The position numbers and the translations under genes were made by a program. From assembly GCA_963556145.1 (NCBI GenBank), contig OY744469.1, positions 2,170,001-2,234,000 on the forward strand: a stretch of DNA of 64,000 bases, read 5' to 3'. The DNA is from Hygrocybe punicea. Its lineage: Eukaryota > Basidiomycota > Agaricomycetes > Agaricales > Hygrophoraceae. This document shows, one piece after another, positions 1 through 12,700 of the stretch; position 1 is the first letter of the stretch, and every line of letters begins with the position of its first letter. The notes beneath the pieces are model-generated. The model was not told the origin of the DNA and did no database searches. It saw only the letters and a list, made by a program, of their open reading frames with translations.

Positions 1-407
1 TTCCATTTCCTTATTTACTTTGGAGGAGGCATTTCCGCTACCAGCCCTTTTGTCTCCTCCCAAGTATGTCATTCCTTATTTTCCCTAGTTCCTTCTGATC
101 TCTCGTAGACTTTAGTTTTTTGGTTTCTCGCACCCACCCTTTACCGCACCCCTATTTTGTATTGCACCGCACCGGTTCTTCTCGTGTTGTACATACTTAT
201 CAATTCTGGGCCTTGCTGCTGTTTCAGGGCAAGGCTGCATTCACTTACCTCTTTCACCAAAAAACTGAGGTGCTTGATTAGTTCGTCCCATACACAAATA
301 TCGAGCCATAAAATCACAGCCAAGGAAACGCCAAGAGATCTAGGGACAGGTCTGAAAGGGCAGTTGCAGACCCGGCTCCGAGAAGCCTTGAAGGTTCAAC
401 CGTTGGA
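1..407. repeat. Outer part of left arm of large inverted repeat
   Basis: This stretch reappears in reverse complement at 24881-25173 and 23131-23243; the right-arm version is split by the element at 23244-24880. The match ends at 407, where the tandem element begins, and resumes at 14174. The arm probably continues beyond the window's left edge. No convincing gene is seen; the sequence resembles the leader region of a retroelement. Confidence 0.8.
400..407. repeat. Left copy of 8-bp target site duplication (CCGTTGGA)
   Basis: The same octamer occurs at 14166-14173, at the far end of the tandem element pair. The right arm at about 23118-23135 reads straight through this point with a single copy, so it preserves the unoccupied site. 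Confidence 0.75.
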
Positions 408-691
408 GGAAAAATTGGTCATTTGAAGGGTTATTAGAGTCTATTTCCTACATTCTGACACCCAGGGTTTTCCCAATCTAGAAGAGAAAAAAAACGCAGG
501 GATTTCTATTTCAACAGCCAGACACCCAGGGTTTTCAACTTACGATTTGACGAGCAATAATAGCCCGGTCACGAAGATCTTGAATATTAATTTGTACATA
601 TACTTAGACTAAAGAACTATATACTAGCTTGAAAGATACTGAAACAATCCTATAAATGAGTCAATGCGCGAGTCGTAGCGTAGCAGTTATG

Positions 692-2627
692 TTACATACA
701 GTCATCCAGATCATCATTTGTGAGATCAATCACCATACGTGGATGAGAAGTTGACGTCAAACTTGAGCTTTCCATCTGCTGATGAGAGGTGGAAGTGGTA
801 GTCGGATGACATTTTTGGAAAGGTTGATCAAGCGAATGGCACGGGACATTAAAAATCTGCGTGGATCATGAAGAGTCAATAAAATAAATGACATTAATGT
901 GCTGCATACCAATTGAGAAGGCATTGCGTGCAAAGGCAGTGTGTCATAGTCCAAAGGTAGCATGCCACGATTGGATCGTTTGCGAGATTGGGTGTAATCT
1001 ACAACCATTTTGGGCAGAGCATTCTCCAAGATTGGTGCCGGGACCCAGGCAAAGCGTGTGGGTCCAGCCCCATCAGATAGTTTGGACTTGCAAATTGTTC
1101 TGAGGCCGGAGTCTGCGATAACTGAGAGGGCCACCGTTGAATACTCAACACAGTAAAATTTGAGGGCTGGAGCTTCAGCTGATCCATCCTTTGATGAACG
1201 GATCTGGCGGATAGATGACAATCCAAAGTGAGGAGACTTGGGCTTCAATATCTGCGGTTCCTGAAATTTCTTGTGTCTGTCGATTTAGAACCTGGCCCTT
1301 ATTGAAAAAGGTGACTCACATGGTAGCAGAGCATCCAAATACACATTCCATCCCATAGAATGTTATCAAAGCGGTTGGAAACTCCTACAGTGCTTTGCCA
1401 GCCAAAACGCTGCTCACAGATCGCAGCTAATTTTGCGATGTCAGGTTGCCGTGGTTTCAGTTGACTGAGATCTGGGCCAGCACCATTTTTGGACCACGAT
1501 GTCAATGGGTTAGCATAGCAGGTGAGACGGTGAAGTGTCGGGAATGTATCAGGAATGCGTGTCGCCAATGAATGGTGTTTGTGAGAGAAATGGCCATGGG
1601 CGTTTGAAGCAAGCTCCACACACATACTCTCCCGCCAGTCTGCGAGAAACTGGCCTAGTTGCTTGGGTGAAAGAATAAGTGCAGCATCCAAAAGTGAGTC
1701 TCCAAAGCCCGCACGAGCGAGACCGTGCACGATCTTGACCCCGAAGTTCTTGAGACCTGCCTAAAACAAGTGTTCAGTTTGTTTCATATCACATGGGACT
1801 TAGCGGAAGAAATACAGGATCATAATCACCACCACTAAGCAGTGCAATGAGGACCATACCACCTCGTGTGAGTGAAACTTGAGGAATGTTCTCGATAGCA
1901 GGCAATGCGTAGATAGTCACCAAATCACTTGCAGTCTTCCCCCTGTTCGGAAGGTGTAATCAATCATAAGCTTAATAGTCACCGCTTACCATCATATAAC
2001 ATGTGTTGCACCGAATATGAAGGCATCACTGTCTTCGGTGATAATGGCATCGACAAGAAGTGCTTGATTAAGATGAGCTAATTCAGCCTCGGCTTCCCCA
2101 GGAGCCTACAGACAATCAGAGAGGACAAACCAAAATGGAATAAAAGTGTACCGTATAGTAATGAAAGCCAAATGCCTCGAGAAGTTCTTGGAATGGCCCA
2201 GTGAGCCAATTAGGTTTTGTGATCACCTGGATTCCATGCTTCATGGAAGGTCGTCCTGGTCCATCGAAGACAAAAAGAGGAGTTACAGGACTTTTGAGAA
2301 GACGTGCAAGCTTGAAGAAAATAGTGCGAAGCTCTGGGTTTTCACCGGCTTGAGCATGTCCGGTGCGGAATGCGAACTGTGCCTGAGAGATCCAAACACT
2401 ACAGATTGCGTTAAGATACACCTTGTGATCACAGAGCAAAATACCTTGCATCAATTCCAACAACAAGTGTTCGCAAGCCATGTCTGTTACACATGAATCC
2501 TTCAGAGGTGGTGAGTTCAGTAAATGACTGTTCTTGTGCTGCAGGTTGAAGTATCTGCTGGACAATTAGTACGGTGGGCATCAGTACAACCAGAACAACA
2601 TACATTCCAGAGTCCCTTGACTCCCAT
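692..2627 (-). pseudogene. GEN1/Yen1-like XPG-family nuclease, copy 1, probably inactivated
   Basis: Eight exons can be traced: 2604-2627, 2445-2557, 2152-2398, 1990-2105, 1816-1942, 1320-1760, 910-1260 and 692-856, together 1584 nt, an exact multiple of three (about 527 codons). The protein starts MGVKGLW, as XPG/Rad2 nucleases do. The N-region has GIDAS and FVFDGPGRP. The I-region has [14 protein letters not shown], then [13 protein letters not shown], then SGGDYD followed by a helix-two-turn-helix-like segment. These supply the acidic residues of the FEN1/GEN1 active site. The family cuts flaps and Holliday junctions. An in-frame TGA at 1992-1994, two bases before a good splice donor, interrupts the reading frame; CGA is the likely ancestor. 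The C-terminus ends in an acidic VIDLTNDDLDD tail. Read-through or alternative splicing cannot be excluded. Confidence 0.8.
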
Positions 2628-2876
2628 TTCGCGACTTGTGAATGCGGGGGCTCCTATCACGCACTATGTATAATATATGTTATCTATGTGTCTCACATTA
2701 CATATCTATCTCATCCGCAAAACTGAATATTGGAATGCATACTAGTATATTGTCAATTGGATGGAGGTGGGAGGAATGATTGCGAAGATTCGCGAAGTAC
2801 CAATATTAAAAATTTGAAACATCTAATTGGCTTCTAAATTTTTAGCTTTATTCGGTCATCGTTTTCAACATCGCCA
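2628..2876. promoter_or_regulatory. Shared divergent promoter of element copy 1
   Basis: This 249-bp AT-rich gap separates the start codons of the divergent nuclease and DDE-like genes and must carry both promoters. No specific factor site was recognised. Copy 2 has the same interval at 9510-9758. Confidence 0.5.
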
Positions 2877-5800
2877 TGTCGACATTTGAACCTGCCATAG
2901 TGCTTAGCATCATAAAAAACACTGTTTCCATGTCTGTCAAAGAAAGAAAAGAGCTCGAGACGAAATGGAAATCTTCGGTTGGTCAATTTGATTTCAAGGT
3001 AATATCTGATTGACGTACATTTTACACCAGGTGGACACACAGGTCAAGGCCTGGATAAAGCATCGCAGTGCTGTATCTCGAAACCAATCAACAATTGAAA
3101 AGCAGTTAGAGTGGGAGGCTCACATTGTGGAATATGTTACCTTTGTCTATAAACTGACAAAGTGCCATGGGAATGCGAAGAAAGGATCCTTTCCCCCAGG
3201 CCTGCCCAATCACATCCCACTCCTTGGTCCTCATTTCATTCCACCATCATACCTACACATTCGCAAACATCAGCCTGGAGCCATTATTCAACTGGAGACA
3301 GGCTACCTCAAACCATTCAACGTCATCCATCCCCTTTACCATGACAACATCAGCAAATGTCCTCAGTGCCACTTGACTGACACGCGGTGGGATGGGTGGA
3401 CAACAACTGGTCATCGCGAGATCCATGGTATCCGAGAAGAGGAGACGGCACTGGGCTATCAGCTTATCTGCAAGAACTGCGAGAGCCAGTACTCACATAC
3501 AAAAGGTAGTATTACATCGGGTAACGAAGGGACCTATTGTTTTGCTACAACAAACCCAGTTTTCTGGAGAAAATGGGAGCTCTGGGCTATCCCTCGTGAG
3601 CATACATATTTCTGGTGACAGCTCGACTCACAGTTGTTTCCAGGTGACATTCCTTACTTCTTCAAGCGCTGCGCTGTCACTCATGAGCTCTTTGACCTGA
3701 TAATTGAGTTGCGACCATCCTCGACATCAGGAGGACTTGCAGAAAATATCACACACAAGTGATAAACACAAGTCCTTTGATTTGTTACTGAAAAAATGGA
3801 TGTAGAGCTTCATCTTCTCGAACACAAGAAAAGAATGTTTGAGTACTTACAAAATTTCCAAAACCGGCATTTTGCAACTTTGCAGCCTAATCCATTGACA
3901 ACATTCTCCAGCCCATTCTATCCTAAAGGCTACGCTGACAACACCATCACCGATGATCTCATTACTGACATTTTTCTCACTTTCTATGAGCGAACACGTA
4001 AGAAGGAGTCTGAAGAATACCTCTGGACATTAACAGGTCAGTCGCTAGCCACCGTAAAATAAAAACAGGTCCACTTACACTAAAAGTTTACCAGCCAAAA
4101 CTATATCACTCGATAACACATTTCGAGTGGCCAACAAGGCTACTGTGGTTGACAAGCAAAAGAGACATACTAAAGTAATGAAAGGGGGTGTACTCAGTGT
4201 GCTGAATGAGGAGACTCAAACCATAGCTTGGGTAAGTATGTCGCAACATGTTGCTGCATGCTAATTAATTGGAAATCTTGGTTAGCGCATGGGCCAGACT
4301 GTTGCTGCAGATGAGATAACAGAACTACTTAGCGGTTATAGTCAACGTTGCAGGGACCTTGGTGTTCCACTCCCAGAAATGGCCATTGTTGACAATTGCT
4401 GCCATGTTCAGAATGCTATCTTGAAGGCTTGCCCGGACATACATGTTGCGCTTGATGTCTATCATTTCATGATGAGGTGTGTATAACCGAATGGTCTGCA
4501 GGACAATTGAGTGTGCCCAGCACTCAACTGCCCTGCAAATCTTCACAAAAAGATCTACACTTGAAATTACACTCACCTCATCTCTAGGTATCTCATCGTA
4601 GTCATTAACGGTGCCAAGAACCCCTACAGAAGTATGGTTGCCAAGGATATCACTGAATCAATACTAAAAGTAAGAGCCGGGAAAGAGGGACATGCTATAT
4701 ATTGGGGAAAGGAAGAGCAGACAAAGAGATTGCAAGCTGCATATGAAAAGTGGGCAGAGAAGGGGAACGTGTGGTCTGCAGCTGCTTTGAAGGTCAGTTA
4801 CATGCTAGAAAAGATCAATGTTATTTTTGGTAACGAGCGCACATAGGTACACGCAGAACAAATGCGTCATGTCCGAAAAGGGTGTTTGGTGAGAACACGC
4901 AATGATATTGCTGCAGATGAAAGTCGAATCGAAGGGTCCCATAAAGGCTGGAATTCGATTCAGCGATCGTTTGCGAGTGGCCTTGAAGTATTTTCGGCGC
5001 TGGCTCATGACTTCGTGTTGCGCCAAAACATTCGTATTGCGTCTTCTCTGGCCAAACCTACACCATTTGTAAACTCAACATTTGGCTCACATCACATTCA
5101 TTTCACAAATCATATCGCTATCTTGTGGAATGAACTCACGAAAATGGAACGCTCCAAACCTGGCCAGACGGACCTTCAGCTTCTCCCGGAGATGCGAGTT
5201 GCCGATAGCCACGAAACATTTGGCTTGGTTGTATCAAAGCACATGGAAATGTTTGGTGGCCTACTGGAGATTAGCGAAGAAAATAGCGAGCCGCCTCTCC
5301 ACGAACATGATTTGGATGATTCAAATGCTGATACCATCCTGCAAGGCCTCAGAATTGATCCCACACTTCGCTTTCAGCCTCTGCAATCTAGCGTCAGTTG
5401 ATCAGAGGTGGAAAATTCAATGCAAGTGACTGGCAACATTGGCAAGGTACGTCCTGAATAATGGTAGTTGGCTGAGTCTTGACTTGAGGCCAAGGGCACG
5501 AAAACCATGCGACAGGAAGGGAGCACCAGTGGAGAGGCAATTGAAGGAAGTGCTAAGAGAACGATGGCGAGTCGTGGTGATGGGGTTGCTGGTAACAATG
5601 AGGCGTTGAGCAGGGCGGAACCAGAAGTAGCAATCGTCACAAATCTGGAAATTTCGGGACTCCAATCCTAAAATATTCAAGTCGAGACGTCCACCATTGA
5701 GTAAAACATAACAATTGTATCTCGGTGGACTCACCAATTGCTTGTAGGATTGTATCAGCGACACCGTTGCCACCAAACTCATCTCAAAAAGAAAACTCGA

Positions 5801-6997
5801 TCAACTGCAACCTTCAACCGAAGATTCTGTTTCGAAACGACCGTGCATACAGGAGCTGACTCCCACCTCACAGGTAGATTCATCCCATCCGTATATGTAT
5901 CAGTTCATTGACAACAGTATATGGCAAAAAGGTGCCAGGCCAATCACCTGGTCTCGACATGTATTTCAAATCCCAGCGTTGCACACCTGCTCACCATGTA
6001 GCTCTATCCCCAAACATCAGTCAATCCGCGACAATGGCCAAGCTTTGCTCACCACTTGTATTGCCAGATCAACAGAATCTCACACGGTCAGAACGCTTGT
6101 TTTCAGTTACCACAGGAACCGACATCCGATCGATGTCGATCAAGGACAGCGATGAATTCTATCTATTCATGGACATGCATCTCGAAAATCGATGGGTATC
6201 ATTCAGCATGACCTCTCAAAGATGGGTAGCTGCTACTCAGAAATATAATGAACGTTTGGAAGCGATCAATACCAAGAAAAATTGTCCTACAATCAAGAAA
6301 AACCCTCGCACACTTGTCGATCTCCTTAGTGACATGGAAACCAAAATTTCCGACCGAATTTTAAAGAACGACTACATGTGTATGTATTTTCTCGATGAAC
6401 TCTTTACTCCTAACATGCATTCAGCTACCAGGAGCAAGACTGAAACATTTTGGAGACGACATTGTGATGCCATCTCTCTGGTCAAGGCAGAGAAAGGAGG
6501 ATCTGTATGTACCATCCATGCCAAACCAACAAACCTGACCCAACATTGTCAATCAACAGCGAAGGGCCGCAATTTGCACTCGGTGTCGCACAATCATGTA
6601 TCCTGGTCCGACAGGATCTCCGGAGAACCATAGGAAGGGTTATTGTTCTGATGGAGTCAAACAAGTCTCGAAGACTGACCAGGTACCCGAGTGGCCTCAG
6701 CCTCGAGGTATTTTCGAGCTTGGGACGACGTTCAACCCGATAGCATTCCTGACCACCCTCCGAGACGTCTACGAGGCATTTGTGGTACGAGGAGATGATG
6801 GAGGGGACCTTGCAATGGAATACATGGCGTTTGCAAGGCTCCTCCAGAGCCGCATGATTATCGTTCCAGACAGCCGGTGCTTGTTCAGGCTTTTCAATCT
6901 TGACATACCATGCTCAACTCCATCTGAAATACTTGTCGAATATGATGGATTGCGCTACTTGCAAATTGACTGTCTAGCGGTGGATAAACCTGTCTAG
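2877..6997 (+). CDS. Large DDE-like (transposase-like) protein with Cys motifs, copy 1
   Basis: Multi-exon gene starting MSTFEPAIVL at 2877 and ending at 6997 with a tag stop. The N-terminal part has a probable zinc ribbon, CPQC then CKNC, separated by WDGWT and HREIHG, resembling the fungal domain DUF6729 (from memory). The core looks like an RNase H/DDE fold. Candidate acidic residues are SLDNTFR (Asp codon 4112-4114), VDNCC (4391-4393) with LDVYHFMMR following, and SRIEGSHKGWN (Glu 4931-4933). The C-terminal part has CTRC then MYPGPTGSPENHRKGYC, a second Cys cluster. Introns are clear at 4235-4286 and near 6380-6440. The exons from about 5400 to 5930 are less certain, and an in-frame TGA at 5401-5403 probably breaks the gene. 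The role as transposase is inferred from these motifs and from the target duplication. Confidence 0.7.
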
Positions 6998-7290
6998 CGG
7001 TGGATTCAATATACTTCTTTCTTCCTTCCTTTTGGTCCTTATTTGTCATTTTTTTCATTTTTCGTGCTTTACACTCGCGTCTGTCGTTAATCTGTCACTA
7101 CCTTCTCAATTCAAGTTGTCTCATTATCGAGTCTTATGTTTTATGCCAGCTAGATCTCACGTGCTCGTGGGTCTCCTTTCGGTCAATTCGGTCTACCTTG
7201 GGTCTCTCGGTCATCTCGGTCAGGCGTCGGTCTTAAACGGTCTTAAGACGGTCTTAAGAAAACCCTTCTTATGGCGGGGTTGCCCGTTGG
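6998..7290. repeat. Right terminus of element copy 1 and copy1/copy2 junction
   Basis: A 16-bp direct repeat, CTGTCTAGCGGTGGAT, occurs twice at the stop codon (about 6969-7005). After a pyrimidine-rich stretch, about 7150-7260 holds at least eight CGGTC motifs, several as CGGTCTTAA. The junction reads CCGTTGG (7284-7290) and then copy 2 begins directly, so the junction keeps seven bases of the target-like octamer. Confidence 0.6.
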
Positions 7291-7573
7291 GAAAAATTGG
7301 TCATTTGAAGGGTTATTAGAGTCTATTTCCTACATTCTGACACCCAGGGTTTTCCCAATCTAGAAGAGAAAAAAAACGCAGGGATTTCTATTTCAACAGC
7401 CAGACACCCAGGGTTTTCAACTTACGATTTGACGAGCAATAATAGCCCGGTCACGAAGATCTTGAATATTAATTTGTACATATACTTAGACTAAAGAACT
7501 ATATACTAGCTTGAAAGATACTGAAACAATCCTATAAATGAGTCAATGCGCGAGTCGTAGCGTAGCAGTTATG

Positions 7574-9509
7574 TTACATACAGTCATCCAGATCATCATT
7601 TGTGAGATCAATCACCATACGTGGATGAGAAGTTGACGTCAAACTTGAGCTTTCCATCTGCTGATGAGAGGTGGAAGTGGTAGTCGGATGACATTTTTGG
7701 AAAGGTTGATCAAGCGAATGGCACGGGACATTAAAAATCTGCGTGGATCATGAAGAGTCAATAAAATAAATGACATTAATGTGCTGCATACCAATTGAGA
7801 AGGCATTGCGTGCAAAGGCAGTGTGTCATAGTCCAAAGGTAGCATGCCACGATTGGATCGTTTGCGAGATTGGGTGTAATCTACAACCATTTTGGGCAGA
7901 GCATTCTCCAAGATTGGTGCCGGGACCCAGGCAAAGCGTGTGGGTCCAGCCCCATCAGATAGTTTGGACTTGCAAATTGTTCTGAGGCCGGAGTCTGCGA
8001 TAACTGAGAGGGCCACCGTTGAATACTCAACACAGTAAAATTTGAGGGCTGGAGCTTCAGCTGATCCATCCTTTGATGAACGGATCTGGCGGATAGATGA
8101 CAATCCAAAGTGAGGAGACTTGGGCTTCAATATCTGCGGTTCCTGAAATTTCTTGTGTCTGTCGATTTAGAACCTGGCCCTTATTGAAAAAGGTGACTCA
8201 CATGGTAGCAGAGCATCCAAATACACATTCCATCCCATAGAATGTTATCAAAGCGGTTGGAAACTCCTACAGTGCTTTGCCAGCCAAAACGCTGCTCACA
8301 GATCGCAGCTAATTTTGCGATGTCAGGTTGCCGTGGTTTCAGTTGACTGAGATCTGGGCCAGCACCATTTTTGGACCACGATGTCAATGGGTTAGCATAG
8401 CAGGTGAGACGGTGAAGTGTCGGGAATGTATCAGGAATGCGTGTCGCCAATGAATGGTGTTTGTGAGAGAAATGGCCATGGGCGTTTGAAGCAAGCTCCA
8501 CACACATACTCTCCCGCCAGTCTGCGAGAAACTGGCCTAGTTGCTTGGGTGAAAGAATAAGTGCAGCATCCAAAAGTGAGTCTCCAAAGCCCGCACGAGC
8601 GAGACCGTGCACGATCTTGACCCCGAAGTTCTTGAGACCTGCCTAAAACAAGTGTTCAGTTTGTTTCATATCACATGGGACTTAGCGGAAGAAATACAGG
8701 ATCATAATCACCACCACTAAGCAGTGCAATGAGGACCATACCACCTCGTGTGAGTGAAACTTGAGGAATGTTCTCGATAGCAGGCAATGCGTAGATAGTC
8801 ACCAAATCACTTGCAGTCTTCCCCCTGTTCGGAAGGTGTAATCAATCATAAGCTTAATAGTCACCGCTTACCATCATATAACATGTGTTGCACCGAATAT
8901 GAAGGCATCACTGTCTTCGGTGATAATGGCATCGACAAGAAGTGCTTGATTAAGATGAGCTAATTCAGCCTCGGCTTCCCCAGGAGCCTACAGACAATCA
9001 GAGAGGACAAACCAAAATGGAATAAAAGTGTACCGTATAGTAATGAAAGCCAAATGCCTCGAGAAGTTCTTGGAATGGCCCAGTGAGCCAATTAGGTTTT
9101 GTGATCACCTGGATTCCATGCTTCATGGAAGGTCGTCCTGGTCCATCGAAGACAAAAAGAGGAGTTACAGGACTTTTGAGAAGACGTGCAAGCTTGAAGA
9201 AAATAGTGCGAAGCTCTGGGTTTTCACCGGCTTGAGCATGTCCGGTGCGGAATGCGAACTGTGCCTGAGAGATCCAAACACTACAGATTGCGTTAAGATA
9301 CACCTTGTGATCACAGAGCAAAATACCTTGCATCAATTCCAACAACAAGTGTTCGCAAGCCATGTCTGTTACACATGAATCCTTCAGAGGTGGTGAGTTC
9401 AGTAAATGACTGTTCTTGTGCTGCAGGTTGAAGTATCTGCTGGACAATTAGTACGGTGGGCATCAGTACAACCAGAACAACATACATTCCAGAGTCCCTT
9501 GACTCCCAT
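7574..9509 (-). pseudogene. GEN1/Yen1-like XPG-family nuclease, copy 2, probably inactivated
   Basis: Exon for exon the same as the copy at 692-2627. The presumed stop TGA is at 8874-8876, so it predates the duplication. All the XPG active-site motifs (EAEAE, EDSD, GGDYD) are retained. If the stop is read through or bypassed, both copies could still make the nuclease. Confidence 0.8.
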
Positions 9510-9758
9510 TTCGCGACTTGTGAATGCGGGGGCTCCTATCACGCACTATGTATAATATATGTTATCTATGTGTCTCACATTACATATCTATCTCATCCGC
9601 AAAACTGAATATTGGAATGCATACTAGTATATTGTCAATTGGATGGAGGTGGGAGGAATGATTGCGAAGATTCGCGAAGTACCAATATTAAAAATTTGAA
9701 ACATCTAATTGGCTTCTAAATTTTTAGCTTTATTCGGTCATCGTTTTCAACATCGCCA

Positions 9759-12700
9759 TGTCGACATTTGAACCTGCCATAGTGCTTAGCATCATAAAAA
9801 ACACTGTTTCCATGTCTGTCAAAGAAAGAAAAGAGCTCGAGACGAAATGGAAATCTTCGGTTGGTCAATTTGATTTCAAGGTAATATCTGATTGACGTAC
9901 ATTTTACACCAGGTGGACACACAGGTCAAGGCCTGGATAAAGCATCGCAGTGCTGTATCTCGAAACCAATCAACAATTGAAAAGCAGTTAGAGTGGGAGG
10001 CTCACATTGTGGAATATGTTACCTTTGTCTATAAACTGACAAAGTGCCATGGGAATGCGAAGAAAGGATCCTTTCCCCCAGGCCTGCCCAATCACATCCC
10101 ACTCCTTGGTCCTCATTTCATTCCACCATCATACCTACACATTCGCAAACATCAGCCTGGAGCCATTATTCAACTGGAGACAGGCTACCTCAAACCATTC
10201 AACGTCATCCATCCCCTTTACCATGACAACATCAGCAAATGTCCTCAGTGCCACTTGACTGACACGCGGTGGGATGGGTGGACAACAACTGGTCATCGCG
10301 AGATCCATGGTATCCGAGAAGAGGAGACGGCACTGGGCTATCAGCTTATCTGCAAGAACTGCGAGAGCCAGTACTCACATACAAAAGGTAGTATTACATC
10401 GGGTAACGAAGGGACCTATTGTTTTGCTACAACAAACCCAGTTTTCTGGAGAAAATGGGAGCTCTGGGCTATCCCTCGTGAGCATACATATTTCTGGTGA
10501 CAGCTCGACTCACAGTTGTTTCCAGGTGACATTCCTTACTTCTTCAAGCGCTGCGCTGTCACTCATGAGCTCTTTGACCTGATAATTGAGTTGCGACCAT
10601 CCTCGACATCAGGAGGACTTGCAGAAAATATCACACACAAGTGATAAACACAAGTCCTTTGATTTGTTACTGAAAAAATGGATGTAGAGCTTCATCTTCT
10701 CGAACACAAGAAAAGAATGTTTGAGTACTTACAAAATTTCCAAAACCGGCGTTTTGCAACTTTGCAGCCTAATCCATTGACAACATTCTCCAGCCCATTC
10801 TATCCTAAAGGCTACGCTGACAACACCATCACCGATGATCTCATTACTGACATTTTTCTCACTTTCTATGAGCGAACACGTAAGAAGGAGTCTGAAGAAT
10901 ACCTCTGGACATTAACAGGTCAGTCGCTAGCCACCGTAAAATAAAAACAGGTCCACTTACACTAAAAGTTTACCAGCCAAAACTATATCACTCGATAACA
11001 CATTTCGAGTGGCCAACAAGGCTACTGTGGTTGACAAGCAAAAGAGACATACTAAAGTAATGAAAGGGGGTGTACTCAGTGTGCTGAATGAGGAGACTCA
11101 AACCATAGCTTGGGTAAGTATGTCGCAACATGTTGCTGCATGCTAATTAATTGGAAATCTTGGTTAGCGCATGGGCCAGACTGTTGCTGCAGATGAGATA
11201 ACAGAACTACTTAGCGGTTATAGTCAACGTTGCAGGGACCTTGGTGTTCCACTCCCAGAAATGGCCATTGTTGACAATTGCTGCCATGTTCAGAATGCTA
11301 TCTTGAAGGCTTGCCCGGACATACATGTTGCGCTTGATGTCTATCATTTCATGATGAGGTGTGTATAACCGAATGGTCTGCAGGACAATTGAGTGTGCCC
11401 AGCACTCAACTGCCCTGCAAATCTTCACAAAAAGATCTACACTTGAAATTACACTCACCTCATCTCTAGGTATCTCATCGTAGTCATTAACGGTGCCAAG
11501 AACCCCTACAGAAGTATGGTTGCCAAGGATATCACTGAATCAATACTAAAAGTAAGAGCCGGGAAAGAGGGACATGCTATATATTGGGGAAAGGAAGAGC
11601 AGACAAAGAGATTGCAAGCTGCATATGAAAAGTGGGCAGAGAAGGGGAACGTGTGGTCTGCAGCTGCTTTGAAGGTCAGTTACATGCTAGAAAAGATCAA
11701 TGTTATTTTTGGTAACGAGCGCACATAGGTACACGCAGAACAAATGCGTCATGTCCGAAAAGGGTGTTTGGTGAGAACACGCAATGATATTGCTGCAGAT
11801 GAAAGTCGAATCGAAGGGTCCCATAAAGGCTGGAATTCGATTCAGCGATCGTTTGCGAGTGGCCTTGAAGTATTTTCGGCGCTGGCTCATGACTTCGTGT
11901 TGCGCCAAAACATTCGTATTGCGTCTTCTCTGGCCAAACCTACACCATTTGTAAACTCAACATTTGGCTCACATCACATTCATTTCACAAATCATATCGC
12001 TATCTTGTGGAATGAACTCACGAAAATGGAACGCTCCAAACCTGGCCAGACGGACCTTCAGCTTCTCCCGGAGATGCGAGTTGCCGATAGCCACGAAACA
12101 TTTGGCTTGGTTGTATCAAAGCACATGGAAATGTTTGGTGGCCTACTGGAGATTAGCGAAGAAAATAGCGAGCCGCCTCTCCACGAACATGATTTGGATG
12201 ATTCAAATGCTGATACCATCCTGCAAGGCCTCGGAATTGATCCCACACTTCGCTTTCAGCCTCTGCAATCTAGCGTCAGTTGATCAGAGGTGGAAAATTC
12301 AATGCAAGTGACTGGCAACATTGGCAAGGTACGTCCTGAATAATGGTAGTTGGCTGAGTCTTGACTTGAGGCCAAGGGCACGAAAACCATGCGACAGGAA
12401 GGGAGCACCAGTGGAGAGGCAATTGAAGGAAGTGCTAAGAGAACGATGGCGAGTCGTGGTGATGGGGTTGCTGGTAACAATGAGGCGTTGAGCAGGGCGG
12501 AACCAGAAGTAGCAATCGTCACAAATCTGGAAATTTCGGGACTCCAATCCTAAAATATTCAAGTCGAGACGTCCACCATTGAGTAAAACATAACAATTGT
12601 ATCTCGGTGGACTCACCAATTGCTTGTAGGATTGTATCAGCGACACCGTTGCCACCAAACTCATCTCAAAAAGAAAACTCGATCAACTGCAACCTTCAAC

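Larger units (their letters stand above)
408..7283. mobile_element. Mobile element copy 1 (GEN1-like nuclease plus DDE-like protein)
   Basis: A 6.88 kb unit repeated head to tail with a constant offset of 6882. It contains two divergent genes sharing about 250 bp of upstream DNA. Only two differences from copy 2 were noticed, both A/G transitions (3869 vs 10751; 5351 vs 12233). No long terminal inverted repeat is visible, but an octamer GAAGGGTT lies near both ends in inverted orientation. The last 100 bp carry many CGGTC motifs. The flanking 8-bp duplication supports integrative insertion. I cannot name a described superfamily with confidence. Confidence 0.85.

Noticed and set aside
888..1103. 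Plus-strand frame over the nuclease exons (also at 7770-7985)
   Set aside because: Antisense shadow of the XPG-like gene, whose exon phases are consistent on the minus strand.
408..7283. Helitron or KDZ classification for the tandem element
   Set aside because: No HUH/Rep or Pif1 motifs for a Helitron, and an 8-bp duplication argues against it. The KDZ cysteine signature could not be established by eye, so no superfamily name is used.
6998..7319. Plus-strand Phe/Leu/Ser-rich frames at the element end
   Set aside because: Pyrimidine-rich terminal DNA of the element with no protein-like composition or conserved motif.
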